Source: Heterodera schachtii
Taxonomy: Eukaryota > Nematoda > Chromadorea > Rhabditida > Heteroderidae
Reading direction: 5' to 3'
Assembly (NCBI GenBank): GCA_023374025.1
Contig: SIJG01000063.1
Span: 186,001 to 250,000 of the forward strand
Length of the DNA: 64,000 nucleotides
Shown here one piece after another: positions 25,501 to 40,500 of the stretch. The stretch's first letter is position 1; each line of letters starts with the position of its first letter. The translations under genes and the position numbers were made by a program. The notes beneath the pieces are model-generated. The model made no database searches, had not been told where the DNA came from, and saw only the letters and a program-made list of their open reading frames with translations.

Positions 25501-28500
25501 ATCGTCCGTCGTATGGCCCTTGGCCTGAGACACCCCTTTTGCATGTATGATCTAGAAAAAATAATAAAAAATTTGATATCATAATTATTGAAATTTTTTT
25601 TTTCAAAAAATATTATCCAATTGCTATCGAAGCTACCGAAAAAATATTTTTATTTAATAATTGTACTTAATGCTAATTCTTTCGTGAATTTTTTTTTGTT
25701 TAATTTTTGTTTTTTGAAAAATTATTAAAATTTTCAGGACACGATACCCGGACCCTGGACCCGGTTGCCCAAATACTCAAGATCCGTGTAACCCCATTTA
25801 AAAGGCTTTTTAAATGTCTTTTTTTTATTTCGGTTAGATAATGCTGCCCATTTGAGGGCTTTTTCAGCGTGGTCCATTGAGTTCCGGCTGGCATTGAACA
25901 CTTCAGCCCGGTATATTTTCAGCCTGAAACAGGGCAAGCGCGCCCCTAATTCTACTTTTCTGTCCATTTCTAACCTTTTTACATCGATTCAAACCGTTTT
26001 TAAGCAATTTTGAATTTGGTGACTATTATTTAGGAAAAAAAAATTGGTAAGAATTGAATTTAAAAAATAAATTCTAAATTTTACTTTGGTGATATTTTTC
26101 AAAAATTTTATTCACCTATTTTAGCGGCGCATCCTTTCGACACTTTGTTCAAATAAACCATTGGCGTATTGCCAATTAATGCGCAACCATCGGACCCAAT
26201 TCCATCTCGTGAAGCCATGCAAATTCAGCGTACTGTGTGTGTATTAATTAGGGCTACGATTTTTAGGCAAAATCCTTTTTTTTTCCTGAGCTCCCCGTGG
26301 CCTGAAACGCACAAAAAACATGTTTTTTTCGCTGTTGTTAAGCTACTTTTCGAGTTAATAGTGCCTGTTTTCTAGGCTTTTATTTTTAAAGCCAAAAGAA
26401 TTTTTGAAAGAACCTATTTTTGCCTATTTTGGCGTTTTGTCCAAAATTTGTTAACAAAAATGCAATAGAACTGAAAAATGCACCCCTAAGAATCGACCTA
26501 AATTTTTTGAATCGACCTGAAAATTTTTAAAAATACACCCTTAATAAATGGAAACTTTCTCAAAAATTCCTCTCCAAAATAATTTATTTATTTTCTTGAC
26601 AAGAATTTTTGATTTTAAAAATTATTTTTGTCATTTTACACCCCTAAATTTGAGACTTTTAGGGCCTATTTTTCCATTTTTAGTGCCTATTTTCGGGGTT
26701 TTTTAAGACCTAAAGCCTACCTATTTTGGCAGTTTTTAGAGCCTAGTATTAATTCTAAATTCTGAAAAAAGGAGCAAAAAATGGAAAAAATAACTTATAA
26801 ATTACAATTAAAGTATCAGTAGTTATAAGTAGGGAAGCAACTTTTAGTGAAAAAACTTTTTTTTTGTTCATTTGTTTAGAAGAAAGGAGCTCAAAAAACG
26901 CATTTCTGCATTAAAAATTTTTCATTTGGACGTTATTTTTTGTCACTAGGAATCACTATTTTGGCATCTTCGTCATTAAAATAGTTTAAAATCACTATTT
27001 TGGAGTTTTTGTCACTATTTTTTCACTATTTTAACATTTTTTGGAAAATAACCTTAGGAAAAATGTAATAAAAACGAAAAATGCACCCCCTAAGAAACGA
27101 CTCCAAAAATTCAGAAAAATACACCTAAGAATCGACCGAAATTTTTTAAAAAATATACTCCTATAAAATGAAAAATTTTCTCAAAAATTCTTCCCCCAAA
27201 TTTTTTTTTTGACAAAATTTTTGATTTAAAAAGTTAAATATTTGCTAAGAGAATTTTATAAAGGAAATGTTACCTCATTGGCAACTGCACTAGTTAAAAA
27301 AAAAATTAGTTTTGTTCAATTTTTGGCTGAAAATCAAGTCACTATTCGTCACTATTTCAGACTTTTTATCACTATTTTGGGATTTTTACTCACTATTTTA
27401 GTTAACTATTTTGGGATTTTTCGTCACTAAAAGTTGCTTCCCTAGTTATAAGTATTCTCCAATTGGATAAATAATTTTAAAAATTTCGCCAAGTTTAAAA
27501 AAAAATATATCAACAAAAATATTTAGATTTTTTTGTCAAAAAATTTTGAAATTGAATAAAGCATCGCTCAGAAATACCAAAAAATATAAAGAGAGGCGAT
27601 GAAAGTTTTAAAGTTATTTAATCTGTCAGAGAATTAATTTTGGGTATTTTTACTTTTAATTAGTTATGAATTTATGTATTTATTTCCATTTTCTGCTCAT
27701 TTCGCGGATTTTTAATTGCCATATTAGCGGAATTGAGGAAATAAATTTAATGGCTGAAAAGCAATTAAAGAAAAATGTTCGAAATCATGAGACAATTATC
27801 AGCAAATGATCTTTGAAATAAAAATTTTCTGTACAAATTATTTGATGCAAATAGGGTTTTTATCATAGTTCAATAAATTTAGTTTATCAAATAATGAGAA
27901 ATGATTTGCAAATTGGGCTAATTAAATTAATAAAATTAAATAAATTAAATCAAATAAAAACAAATTTTCCGGGAACGGGAAAATAATAAATAGCGGGAAC
28001 GGGATTCCCGGCTTTTTCCCGTTCCCTTAAAAATCCCGTCAATTTTTAACGGGAAAACGCCGGGAACCGGGAATTTTTATTTTTTTAAATTTTTGATTTA
28101 ATTAATTTTTAAATATTAAAAAAATTTTCTATGTAAATGATTGAATATTTTTTTAATTCAATGGACAAAAATTAAAAAAATTTAAGAAAATTGAATTTTC
28201 GGAATTTATTAGTTTAAAAATAAGCCGGTGCCAACATTTTTTTCGACTCGCTTTTTGCGAAAAAAATTTGGGGGACAGGGGTGGTCCGGCGGTGCCGATA
28301 GGCGCCGCCGTGGAAAAATTTAAAAATTTAGTTGCTATTTATTAACATTTTTATTCGAAAAATGACCAAATATTAGGTCGGGGAATTGAACCCAAGCGAT
28401 AAATAATGAAAGGCAGAAGGCTTACAATTAGCCACTAGGTCACATATTTCTGTACAGTCTTTGAATTCTTCCCCTAAATTTCGTCCTCTTCCCCCGCCGT

Positions 28501-31500
28501 TTGTCCCCCGCATTTTCGTCCCCCCAGGCGCTTTCGTTGGTCCTCCGCATTCATTGCGCCAATTGCCGTGTTGAAATTGGCCAAAAGTTGTCGAAAATAT
28601 TGCCTCTCCTCGTCAAAACGGTTCACCAACACGTCAAGTCCCATCATCCAAAAGTTCGTTTCCGTGTCCAATTCGTCGATTCGCTGCTGCAACAGTTGGC
28701 CAAGTGTTTTGGCACTGATCCCATTGAAAAGCATCAGCGTGCCGTCCTCGGCATTCCGTGCCAATTCCAAATAGCAACTTTGGCTATCATCTGCCATAAA
28801 GCCGAGCACCGCTTCCGCTGATGGGCGTGATGTGTGCCGGAAGCTCAGCAAAGCCTATTATAATTTGTTTTAGGTGCTTTTATTAAATTATTTTTCAAAT
28901 TTTCATGCCATTTTAATTTTCTGTTTAGCTGATAAATATGCTTAATGTCATTTTTTGGGCAAATGAATAGTTTAGTTTTTGTCTCAATTTTCTAATAAAA
29001 TAAAAATAAAGAATGCATTTCTAGAAACCTGTAAAATTTCGAAAAATTTATACTCGTAAATGAATTTTTTTTTAATATTTTCAAAAATTTTGAAATTGAA
29101 AGTTTTACAAAAAACTTTACTTTCTCACTACTTTATTTTGGTTTTATTTTGTTGAATTTGAAATAACAAAGTTTTAAAAATAAATTTGAATTTTTTTTAG
29201 ACCGTTAAAAGCAAAGCGATGCGCGGGTTTTGTTCATTCCAAATTCGAATCATCTGATCAATTTGGTCAATGTGTCCGTCCAACCAATCCAAATCATTTG
29301 TACAATATTCAAATTCCTTATCCTTCTTATCAAATGCGAATCCCTTGTAAATGTTGGAAAATTCGCTCAAAAATTTGTTGTGCTAAATATTTTTGTTATT
29401 TAAAATTTTCAACAATTTTTGCCAATTTAATTGGCCAAACTTCACACTTTATTGGATCGCTGATTTGGCTTTTTGTAGAGCCCAAAATGGGGTTGGATCA
29501 GCAGCAATTCATAAATGGTGACTCCAAGCGACCAAATGTCGGATTTTGTCGACATCTTAAACAATATTATTATTGTTTTTTAAATGTGCTGAGACGATGC
29601 GAAAAAAAGTCAATGATTGATAAGATAATTAATTATTATTATATAAATTTATGTCAATAAATTTAATAACAAGGTATAAACTCGAACCGGTGCCATCTAG
29701 GCACTGGGACAACTGAGTCCCAGTGAAAAAGGACACTTCAGTACCAAAAAAATCGAATTAAAAGTTTAAAATTTCGCAAAAGGGAGCATGCGAAGACGGA
29801 GCAAGTAGTGGGGCGAGACGGAGGGCGGAGGAAAAAGTCTGACGAGCGCCACAGGCGGTTGACTGCGGGGGCCCGAAGGGCCCCCGCCAATCAGTCAACC
29901 GCCTGCGGATCACGCGCGGACTTCTTCCGTAGCCCGTAGTCTCGCCCCACCTACTGGCCGCCGTAGTCGAGTGTGCGGCGGTTTTTTAGCGCAATACTCG
30001 ATATTCAAGGCTAAACGATTTTCGTGCATTATATGAAATTTTTTAAATTTTTTGGTACTGAAGTGTCCTTTTTCACTGGGACTCAGTTGTCCCAGTGCCT
30101 AGATGGCACCGGTTCGAATTTATACCTTGTTTTTTAGACTTAGCTGATCAAGAGCTTTCGAATGATACTCAATAAATTTAATAATACAATTAATATTTAA
30201 ATATAAATTTTAAAAGAATAATATAAAAATTCACTATTTTTTGTATAAGGGATTATATTTTGTAAAATTCAATTTATCCATATAAAATCGCTTGTAGCCT
30301 TAAGCAAACCGTATAAACCATGATTATTCAATTCTCTAATCTTCCTGGTTCAAGAAGAACTTCGAATAAATAAAATTTTATTCCTTTTTAAAATTTTAGC
30401 AATATTAATTTAAAAATATTCTATATAATGATGAGTATAATAATTATATGAATTAGTTATCGCATTATAAATTTATTTATTTTATCAATCATTGAGTTTT
30501 TTCGCATCGACCTACATAGCACCTTTTTTAAATATATATATTTTTTTGAATTTTCGGCATTTCTTCTGACCTTTGCGCATCTATCAAAATATTCGGGGCT
30601 CGCATAAATGGAAGTGCCCAGCAGATAATCCGGCCTTGCGCAAGTCGTCCCCTTCGGCAAAAGTTGGGCCCCGTCAAAGTCGATCAGTTTCAACAATTCG
30701 TCGCCCGATTCGTTTTTTACGTACAAAAAATTCCACGGCTTAATGTCCAAATGCATGGCAACTTAACCAACCAATTTAATTCATCCACATAATCATTAAA
30801 TTTGAGTACTTATGTGGTTTACAGGGCACAAATTCCGAATACATTTTCAGATGCCTATAAATGGGGGTCGGGGTCGTTTTCGTACGAGCCCAAGTTTTTG
30901 GCTATAACTTTTTTCTTTGCCAACCAAATCCAACAATCTGGGTATTATTCGATAGCCTTAAATATCCTTTATTAGCCTGCATCATTTCAAAAATTTCGTT
31001 AGGTTTCAAAAAAGTTATGGCAAAAATGTTCGAAAAAATGTTTTTGAGTTCATCTGACCATAACTTTTTCGAAACTCAATGAAATTTTTGGAATTTGGGA
31101 AGCCTAGAGGACACTTAGGGCTATCGAATGTATAACAAGATTGTTGGATTTGGTTAGTAAAGAAAAACTTATAGCCAAAAACTTGGGCCCGTACGAAAAC
31201 GGTCTGGTCCGTATAAATGTACTCATTTTAAATTATTATATTTCTGCAATAGAAGATTATTTAAACTCACTTGAGTCATATATGTGAAATTCGAAAATTT
31301 TGAATTTTCGACTTTTTGTTTGAGTTCGAGTCAGGGGTACGGAATTGGCAAAAATGGAACCACGAAAATCCCTTGAGACTTATTTTCATTAATTTTAAAA
31401 ACATAAAAAAGATTTTATGAAAATTTATGTGGAATTGCCCTGTAAAAACACACAAGTACCAAAATATTATTATATTGTTGCCTTTGTGCAATTCTTTCAA

Positions 31501-34500
31501 TGGCTTTGCAATTTCTCTGATTTGTTTGTCCAATTTTTGTGCCCCATTTTTGTCATTAAAATCCGTCGGATTGCCATAAATTCGCTCGTGCAGTGTTTCT
31601 TCGCCAAGTTCCATTATTGTGACGCCCAACATGATCTGTTTTTGTTGCGGTTTTGTTTGATCAGCAGTTTGATCAGAAGCATCTTCTTGCATTTTGACCG
31701 GTGCTCTTTCAATGGCAATTGTTCCGCTGAAAGCCATAAAAATGGGGGCATCATTAAAAGCATTCATTTAAACATAAATGCCAACCAAATCATAGCAATG
31801 AATGAAAAAGTGTAAATAGCAAATCTCTTTTTTTTTAAATTTAATAATCGGTAAGAGAAATATTATTTTGAAAGTGGCAAAGTAATAATATTGTATAATT
31901 TCTAGTGTTTTTCGAGACTGGATATTTCCCGAGACTCGAAAATAGAGACAGAGATTCGTTTTCAGATGGATGTTTTTTCAATTTTATTATATAAAATATT
32001 ATAAAAATTTAATTTTGAAAAACTTTTTATTAAACTTTTCCTAGCAATTTTGTTGGCATTTTTAAATGTTGAATTAGATAATATATGAAAAAAAATTTTA
32101 TTTTTATTAATTATAAAACTTTTAGTTATGTTTTATTTCAAAACAGAGTGATCCGGCAGGTTTTAAAATGGATTTAGGATTTATCCTTTTACTATAATAA
32201 TTTTTTGCTATTTTATGCAAGATTTCGGCACTTTTTCCGTTACATGTCAAAAATTTGCACGATGTAATCGCACGGCGAATTCGACAAGCGCCTCCGTTTT
32301 CCGACAATCTGTTTGACCAGACATTTGGACCTTTTCTGCAATTTGATGGCCATGTCATTTTTTGCCGCCGTTTCCTTTCGCTTTGTCAATTTTATGGCCA
32401 CACATTTCCGTGTTGGCAATTCGTCAATTTGGTCCCTAACATAACCGGCAAAAACCTTAATAAATTTCAGGGGTTGAATTCCTTATATTTTTTTTTATTT
32501 TTAAATTCATAATTCAAAACAATTAAATAAAATGGGTCAATGACAACTCGTACAAAATCAACTCGAATTTACCAAAGCCTAAGCTTAAGCCTAGCCTAGG
32601 TCCAAGCAAGCCTAAGCGTAGCCTATAGCTTAGGCCTAAGTCTAAGCCTAAAGCCTAGGCATAGCCTAAGAAATTGAACGACAACTTGCCTTTTGTACGA
32701 GTGCCATGACACCAATAAATATGGATTTTTTTTTAATTTCCAGACTTTGATGTTGGATATTAATTCTTAAATTAAGAAATTTAATAAAAATAGGAAAAGC
32801 TTTGTGCTCAAAAAGGCAACAAAACTATTTCAATTATTTTTAACAATTTTCTGTATTTTATTTTATTCTTTATATAAATTATTCATATAAATAATCATTA
32901 AACGTTTACCAATGAAAATCCACCGGAGCCAATTGGATTTTTTGAAATGAAAATTTGTTTGTCTTTTCCCGAGTCGGATTTGTATGTGAATGGCACTTGG
33001 ACAGTGCGATTTTTGCCACAATTAAATTCTGTCATAAGCAATTTATTTAAAAAATTTGAAATAAAATTTTATTCATAAATTCACTTACCAAAAGCTTTTT
33101 TATTTTTCTGTGCGGAATTTTTTGTTTCAAAACTTTTGTTCACTAATAAAGCGAAAATTAAAAAATAAATTAAAGCCATTATTTTTTATTTTATTTTTTA
33201 AATTAAAATGCTACACAATTTGGAATTTATTATTTGGTTATATATTAAAAAATCAAATAAAAAAGAAATGAATCAATAATGAGAAAAAATGCCAACGCAA
33301 AAAGGCCAACTCATTTAAGAAATTTCCGGCCCCATCTTTCTTGCTGCGATTGTTTAGAAAACTAATTAAAAATTTAATTATAATTATATGAGATTAAATA
33401 AGCATTTCCATATTTTGCATATTTTAATGCGTGTAAAAAAGCTTGGCTGATGGGCCCAAACTCTTTCTTAATAGCCGCAATTTCCTGGTCTAAAATGTCT
33501 CGAGTTTTTTTAAAAAAAAAAAAGAATTTCTTTCTTCTTCACTTTATTTCAAATTTGGATATGATTTTGACAGATTTTTATTGGGATTTTTGGTAAAAAC
33601 ACCTGATTTGGAATGACTCTTAAAAAACGCAAAAAAAAAAACGAGGAAAAAACTGGGTTTTTTCCTCGTTTTTATAATTTTTGTTTTCAAATTGACTGAT
33701 TTATGAGTAATATAATTTGTTTACATTGAAGAAGAAAAAGGACATTCATAAAAAGAACAATCAGCAGATAATTGCAGGGCTCACAGATCTGAGGATTTAT
33801 TTTAAGCGTGTTTTGAATAAATTTTGTAAAAAATGAGGCTTTATGACCCAAAATGAGGCTTCTTTGCCTGCCAAATTGGGCTTTAGAAAATTTTAATAAT
33901 CTGGGAGCCCTGGGTAATATCCATCTACCCCTCTTCTTAGTAACGAATTTGTCCATTTATTTTTGTCATTGGACACAATTTTTATTTCCAAATTATATAC
34001 AATATTATATTTATTATTTGATGAATAAAATTTAAATGTTTTGAAAGAAAATGGGGAATATTTCCTCATTTTCTATTGCAGTGATTGCGAATTTTGCTCC
34101 GAAAATTGGCGGACGAATTCACCGATGGCGTTTTGTCTCGCGCACTCCGCCCTTTGGGGTTGACTGTCTCCGGCGGTCCCTCCTCGTCCGTTCCGCGCCT
34201 CCGTTTGCCGCGTTACTCGTCGGACTCGGACTCGCCCCGTAGCCACTTTCATCCGTTACGGCACTTTTAAATAAATCAAATATTTAATTCGAAAATGCCT
34301 TTAAAATATAAAGTGATTTTGTGTACAAATCTATGTTAATTTAGTTGTTCGAAAAACTTTTATGTTTTTCTTTGAAGTTGCAAAAGATTAAGAAAATTTA
34401 CATTTTTGCTGAAAAAATAAAGAAATTAAAAAAAAATTCTCTTTTTTTAAATTTTTGCCGGAAGGACGACGATTATGCCGGTAAATCGGTTCGAGGCGGG

Positions 34501-37500
34501 GGAGGGGGTATGGAATTATATTCCCTACAATTTAGTTTTGGCATTTTTGTTTTAAATTAAAACAGGTATTTTTAATGATATAAAATTAGGACCAAAGGTT
34601 TTTAAACGAAAAAAAAATAAAAACTTAAAAAATTACCTATTTTACATATTTCTTAATTAATTTTTGATAAAAAATGCTCTCAGGTTCGGGTCACTAATGA
34701 AGGCCCATTTCCAAAATGCACCCCGTTGTCCGATTGTTCGGAGTGACCAAAAGCGTCGGCTGCCCATAGATTCGCCTGGTCGACTTGTAAATGTACTGAA
34801 AAGGGACTGTCTTCAAAAAGAATGAATGGAATTAATTGAGCCGGGCCCCCTGTTAATTGATTGTGAGCGTAAAAATGGCACTTTTCGTGCCAAACAGAGT
34901 GAAATGATAATAACGGCACGGCTTACTGACGGGATTGTCTTCGGCTGACCAGTAAAGAGTCTGCTCCTCAATTGGCCGAATGGCAATTTGCTAAAGGGTG
35001 CCGAAATTAGAAGAATTTAGTAATCATTAGGCTGCCAACATGTAAAGCGGGGCTTTGGTAGGCACTGCCCAACAAAGTGCCGTCCCCGCCGTTGCCCATC
35101 CAATGGCATTCGTCAGCCACTGAGGGACTCGAATAGCTCAGGTAACTGATGCCGGCGGTGCCATCTCTGCCGACGACGGAATAAATTTGGCGCTGCTGCT
35201 GCTCCCGCCAGTGATTAAGCAAATGCAATGAGCTATAATTAGGCAAAAGAATATGCAATTATTACTCAATGGGTTTTTATTTAAAATGTTAAATCGCTTA
35301 GCTAAAATAAAATTATAAATTTAGCATTTTATAATTTCGATACCTAATCAAATCTGAAAATTTTTGGTGATGATTCGAAAAAATAATGGTGAAAGTTGCG
35401 CAAAATCACCGAAAATGATTAAGCAAATGCAATGAGCTATAATTAAGCAAAATAATATGCAATTATAACTCAATAGATTTACAGAAAATAATGAACTTCT
35501 TAAAATTGCCAAAATTGCTTCGCTAAAATAAAATTATAAATTTAGCATTTTATAATTTCGATACCTAATTAAGACTTGAAGATTTTAAGATTTTTGGTAA
35601 TGACTCAAGAAAATTATGATGGAAGTTACGTAAAATCACCGAAAAATGACGACAGTCCCAAAAATCACTTGGAGCGCACACGCGAGAGCAGAGGCGGAGG
35701 CGAAACAAATGCCCAAAGTGATCAGAGTGCGTTGGGCGATGTTCAGCCCAATGGCCAGCCGAGAATTGATCAGAACTTGCTAATCAATTAGAGAAGGAAA
35801 ATTGAACTGATTAATAGGGTTGGCAATTTAATGTAAGAAAATTTGCAAAAAAAAGAAACATAAATATATAAATAAAGTTTAAAATGGTTTTTTTTTTGGA
35901 AAAGATTCTTTGTAAAATGTAAAATAGGCACAAAATGCTATAAAAATGATCTAAATAGGCTTAGAATCATAATTCAGTATTTTAAAAATAAACTTTTGAT
36001 ATCGCTTTTTACCGATCTTTTAGTGGTATATTTTCAAAAAAAATTTAAATTTTTTAAAGAATTTTTTATAAATTCTCAAAAAATCTAAGAAAAAATATTG
36101 AAAAGTCCAAAATATGTACCAAATATGTATAAAAATCCTTAAATAAGTAAATTATGTATAACAATTCTGAACTATGTAAAAATATGTAAATAAAAGTCCC
36201 AACTTTTCTTCGCAAAAACAAAAAAGAAAGTGGTTTTCCTATTATTTAGGCCATGTAGAATCCAGAAAAAATTCTGTATTTACATAAAATTGCCAGCCCT
36301 ACTGATTAATTATAATTTTTGATAAATTAAATATTTTATCGCATTGTAAAGACTAAATTTTGTTTAATAAATAAATAATAAATTTTAATGCAAAATGCTG
36401 ACCAAATAATACACATTTGTGATGGCCGAATTAAGCGTGAAGAATGCCAACGAACTGAGCACAAGCTGAAGAATGGCGGAGGAAGTGACCAATTGGGGCG
36501 AGTGGCAACAGAACATCTGACAATAAATAAGCACAATGTATGAGGGGACAATGACACGCTTAACAATGGTCAAGAGAGAGTCTAATCAACGAATTTTTAT
36601 TGGATTTATTATGAGATTCGAGACGGAAAATTTCCGAGACTTGATCCCGAGACCGAAAACCCAGAGATTTATTTCCCTTTACAGTTAAAAATTAATTGAA
36701 ATTTTTATAAATTAAAAAAAAAACAATTTTTTGAGGCATTTTCTAACATTTTTTTTTTTTGTCTTTATTTCAGCAATAGTCCATTATTTTTTTCCCATTT
36801 TTAAAATTTTAAAAATAATAAAAAATTATAATTTTCATCTTAATATTTAAAGGTGCAAAATCTATTTAAAAATATCATAAAATTTACAAAATTATTTACA
36901 GAAAATATAAATTCCCATATAAACGAAAATTATTTTTATGATTACCAAAAACCAATCATTAGTGGTGTAAAAAAACCGAGACCGAAACACCGAGATTTTC
37001 TCGACCGAGACACTCAAGCATTACTATTTTTTTTACATATTATCTCCTGGCAATTATTTAATTTCAAAAGAAAACTAAATTATCAATTAGAAAATTTCTA
37101 AAATATGTTTTTGGACCTGCACAATGAAAACGGTCACTCCGAGCAGTCCGTTCCCAATTCGGTGGTGCGCCGTCTGTTCCAACGGCACCTCTGACCATCG
37201 CCATTTGTCAATCTCGAAGAACGCCTCACTGGAGAGCAGCGCAAGCGCATAGAACAGGGCACTCAGAGCGCAACAGCAGTGAAGCACTTTTGGAAATGAA
37301 TAAATACATTCTTAAAATTTAATTAAAAACTATTTAATTGCCTAAACATTAATATTATTATATTTTTAAAATTTAATTAAAAAATATTTAATTGACTAAA
37401 ATTAATTTAAAAAAACAAATTGAATAAATATATTTTTAAAATCTAATTAATTAAGCATTTAATTGCCTATTGATAATTTTGAAGCATTGAATTAAAAACA

Positions 37501-40500
37501 ATTGAATTAATATTTTTCATAACATAAAAAAATGATTTAATTGAATGTTTTCAATAAAATTCTATTGTGTTAATCACTTATTTATCCATCATGAAATTAG
37601 AGGGGAGGGCAGCTCAAATTTTGCTAGGGCCTGTCCATCAGGGTTGCCGCGGGTCCAAAAAATATCGGGTGCGGGATTCGGGTGCGGGATTCGGGTCGGG
37701 TCGGCCGAAAAATCATCGGGTCGGGTTTCGGGTTGAGAAAAATTCCGGGTTTCGGGATTCGGGCGGAAACCTGCTGTCCATGTAAATCTGTGGTGAGCCG
37801 AAGTGACAAAAGTATCAATGTTCGTAATAATTAAATTTAATTATTATTTTAATTTTTTTAATAAATAATAAAAATTAATCAAAAACTTCCGAAAAATTTA
37901 GACAGAACAAATTTTGACCCTAAGTTTTTTGAAACTCAATAATTTTTTTTGAAATTTAACAGGATAATAGAGAAATCTTTGGGCTATCTAATCATATGAA
38001 GGGTGCTATAAATTAATAGAAGTTTTAACAATTTTCATGCATTTGTACAACCTTAACATTTTCCTTTTAATATCAAGATTGATTAATTGGACTAGGTTTA
38101 AGCTAACTTATTGTTTATTATTTAGCAAATAAAAAAATAAAAAATAAAATGATTAAATTTAAATATTTACGAACATTGATACTTTTGTCACTTCGTCCAA
38201 GCACCTGTAAATCGGCGACCTCTTTTTTTATTTTAGGGAAAAGAGGGGGTCCGGCGGTGCCGATAGGGGTCGCCGGAAAAAATTTTAAAATTAGAGTTCA
38301 ATTTGTTAACAGATTTTGTCCAAAAAATGACCAAATTTAGCAATTCGTGAACCAGTCTTTTAAACGGAAATGAGGATTTTTAATGAGTGCCGAAAGGCGC
38401 CGCCGGGAAAAAATTTTTTGGAATTTTTAATGAATTTTTTAAGAAATTTGTTAAAATTTTTATATTTTTCCTCTTTCTTCGCCACCCTCCCCCCTCCCTC
38501 TCCTTTTTTTAATCTATGCATTTATCATTATTGCTTTTTCTTAATTACCCCCCCCCCCCCCCTCCCCCACCCATTGAATGGTGGCGGTGCCCTCTCTCTT
38601 CGCTTGGCTTTTCCCGTGCCCGAAGCGTTCGTCCGTAAATGGTTGCGCCACAAAGTGCCGTCAACGATGCGCCCGCCATGACAACGCATTGCGCACTGTG
38701 CAGCACAATTTGGCCCGTTCGGCTTCGGTTGTCCAACACGGCGGGGTTCAAAAAGTCGGAATGGGTGACCGATTGGAACACCAAATTAATGCTGAGGAAG
38801 CATTTCTCGGCACAAACGGATAGCGTAATGCAATTCATCACGAATTTGACAAGTGTTGAAATGCTAAACCAAAAAATGAATGGGATTTTTGAATTAAAAT
38901 GCCAAAAATAGAATGCCAATCACAGGGGCGGAAAAAGCAAAAAATTTAAAACGAAAATTATACGAAAATAAAATTAAAATAACCCAAACAAATACTTTTT
39001 GATAGACGTAAACGAATACTAAAAAAAATAATCGTCTTGTATAGAAAACGGAAAACAAACTTTTTTTTTAAACAAAAATTTTTGACTGACGAAAACGAAC
39101 TTAAAAAGTGCCGAAAAGGGGAACAAACTGAAAACGACAACACATAAGTATTTACATTCATAAACTCAGCTAACAAAAATGTGAACTAAAGGAAAATTGT
39201 TTTTATTAAATTGCCTTAAAAAATTTTTTGCTTTTTAAACCCAAGTTGAAAGCTCAAAATTTCTTCGCCACATGCTCCGATGGAATCAAATTAGCTTCTA
39301 TGTAAAACAGATTTTTTTAAATCAATTTTTTTCATTTCATGATTTGTGTTTTTTGAAATGAACATTCGTTCTCGTCGTGGTGAGCCGAACTTACAAAAGT
39401 ATCAATGTGGGCGAAGTTATGTAAGGTCGTTTAAATGCATGTAAATTGTTCAAACTTCAATTTAAGTCTAATTAGATAATGCAAAGATTTCTCTATTATT
39501 CTGTTAAGTTTCAGAAAATTTTATTGAGTTTTAAAAAAGTTAGGGACAAAATTAGTGAGTCTAAATTTTTTGGATACAACTTTTTGTAAATTTTTGCTAG
39601 ATTTTTAAAAAAATTATAGTATAGTAGAAGATACGAAGAGCTACCTTCCAATACCAAATTTAATTAATTTGACTAAATTTAAGCTAAATTATAAAAAAAT
39701 AATTAAATTTAAATATTTTAATCATCGATACTTTTTGTAACTTCGTACTAGCACCGTTATCGTTAATGTTTATTGACCGTTTGTTGGCCGAGCCGAGCAG
39801 TCCCGTGCCGAACACGAGCACCGCAAGCCAAAGGAGGTCGGCACCAATAAAGTCGCCATTCCACGGCAATTCGGCGAGTCCGAGCAGCGCGAGAACGAGC
39901 AGACAAATGGCCCAGAAGGAGTGGAGCAGGGCGAGAAATCTTGAAAGAAATTGTTAGCTTAAATCACTCAAACTTTAAAATTTAACGAAAAATTTTGAAT
40001 TAAATGCGCTTAAGCCAGTGTTGCCATTTGCAATATTTTAAAGCGGGGGAGGGCAGGCACTTATCATTTAAATTTTTCAAAAATTTCCCTTCGGCGCCCA
40101 ACTCAATTACCTAAACCATTATTTATTGAAAATTTGACCCCAACCCAAAATGGCAAAAATGGGTCCTTTCCTGGCACAAAACCGCTATAAATTCCAGTTT
40201 TTCGCCCCCAGCGCTCAAAATTTTGAAAAATAACAATGGAGAAAAATTTTTGGCCCTAAGAGCAAAAAAAAAAAAAAAAAGTTTTCGGGTGCCCTCCCCA
40301 ATTTTCTGGCACGGGCATTGTGGTAGGAGGAATCCTTTAAAAACCGAAAAAGTTCTTTTGGTTAATTAGAAGAGCTCATGGACAAATCTCTGTCAATTAT
40401 TGCCTAGTTTAGAATTGCTTTTACCAGTGCCGTCTTTTTTTTTTTGAAAAATGTGGCAATCGTTGTTGTTTATATTAGGCAATTTTCTTGCCTGTTCTGC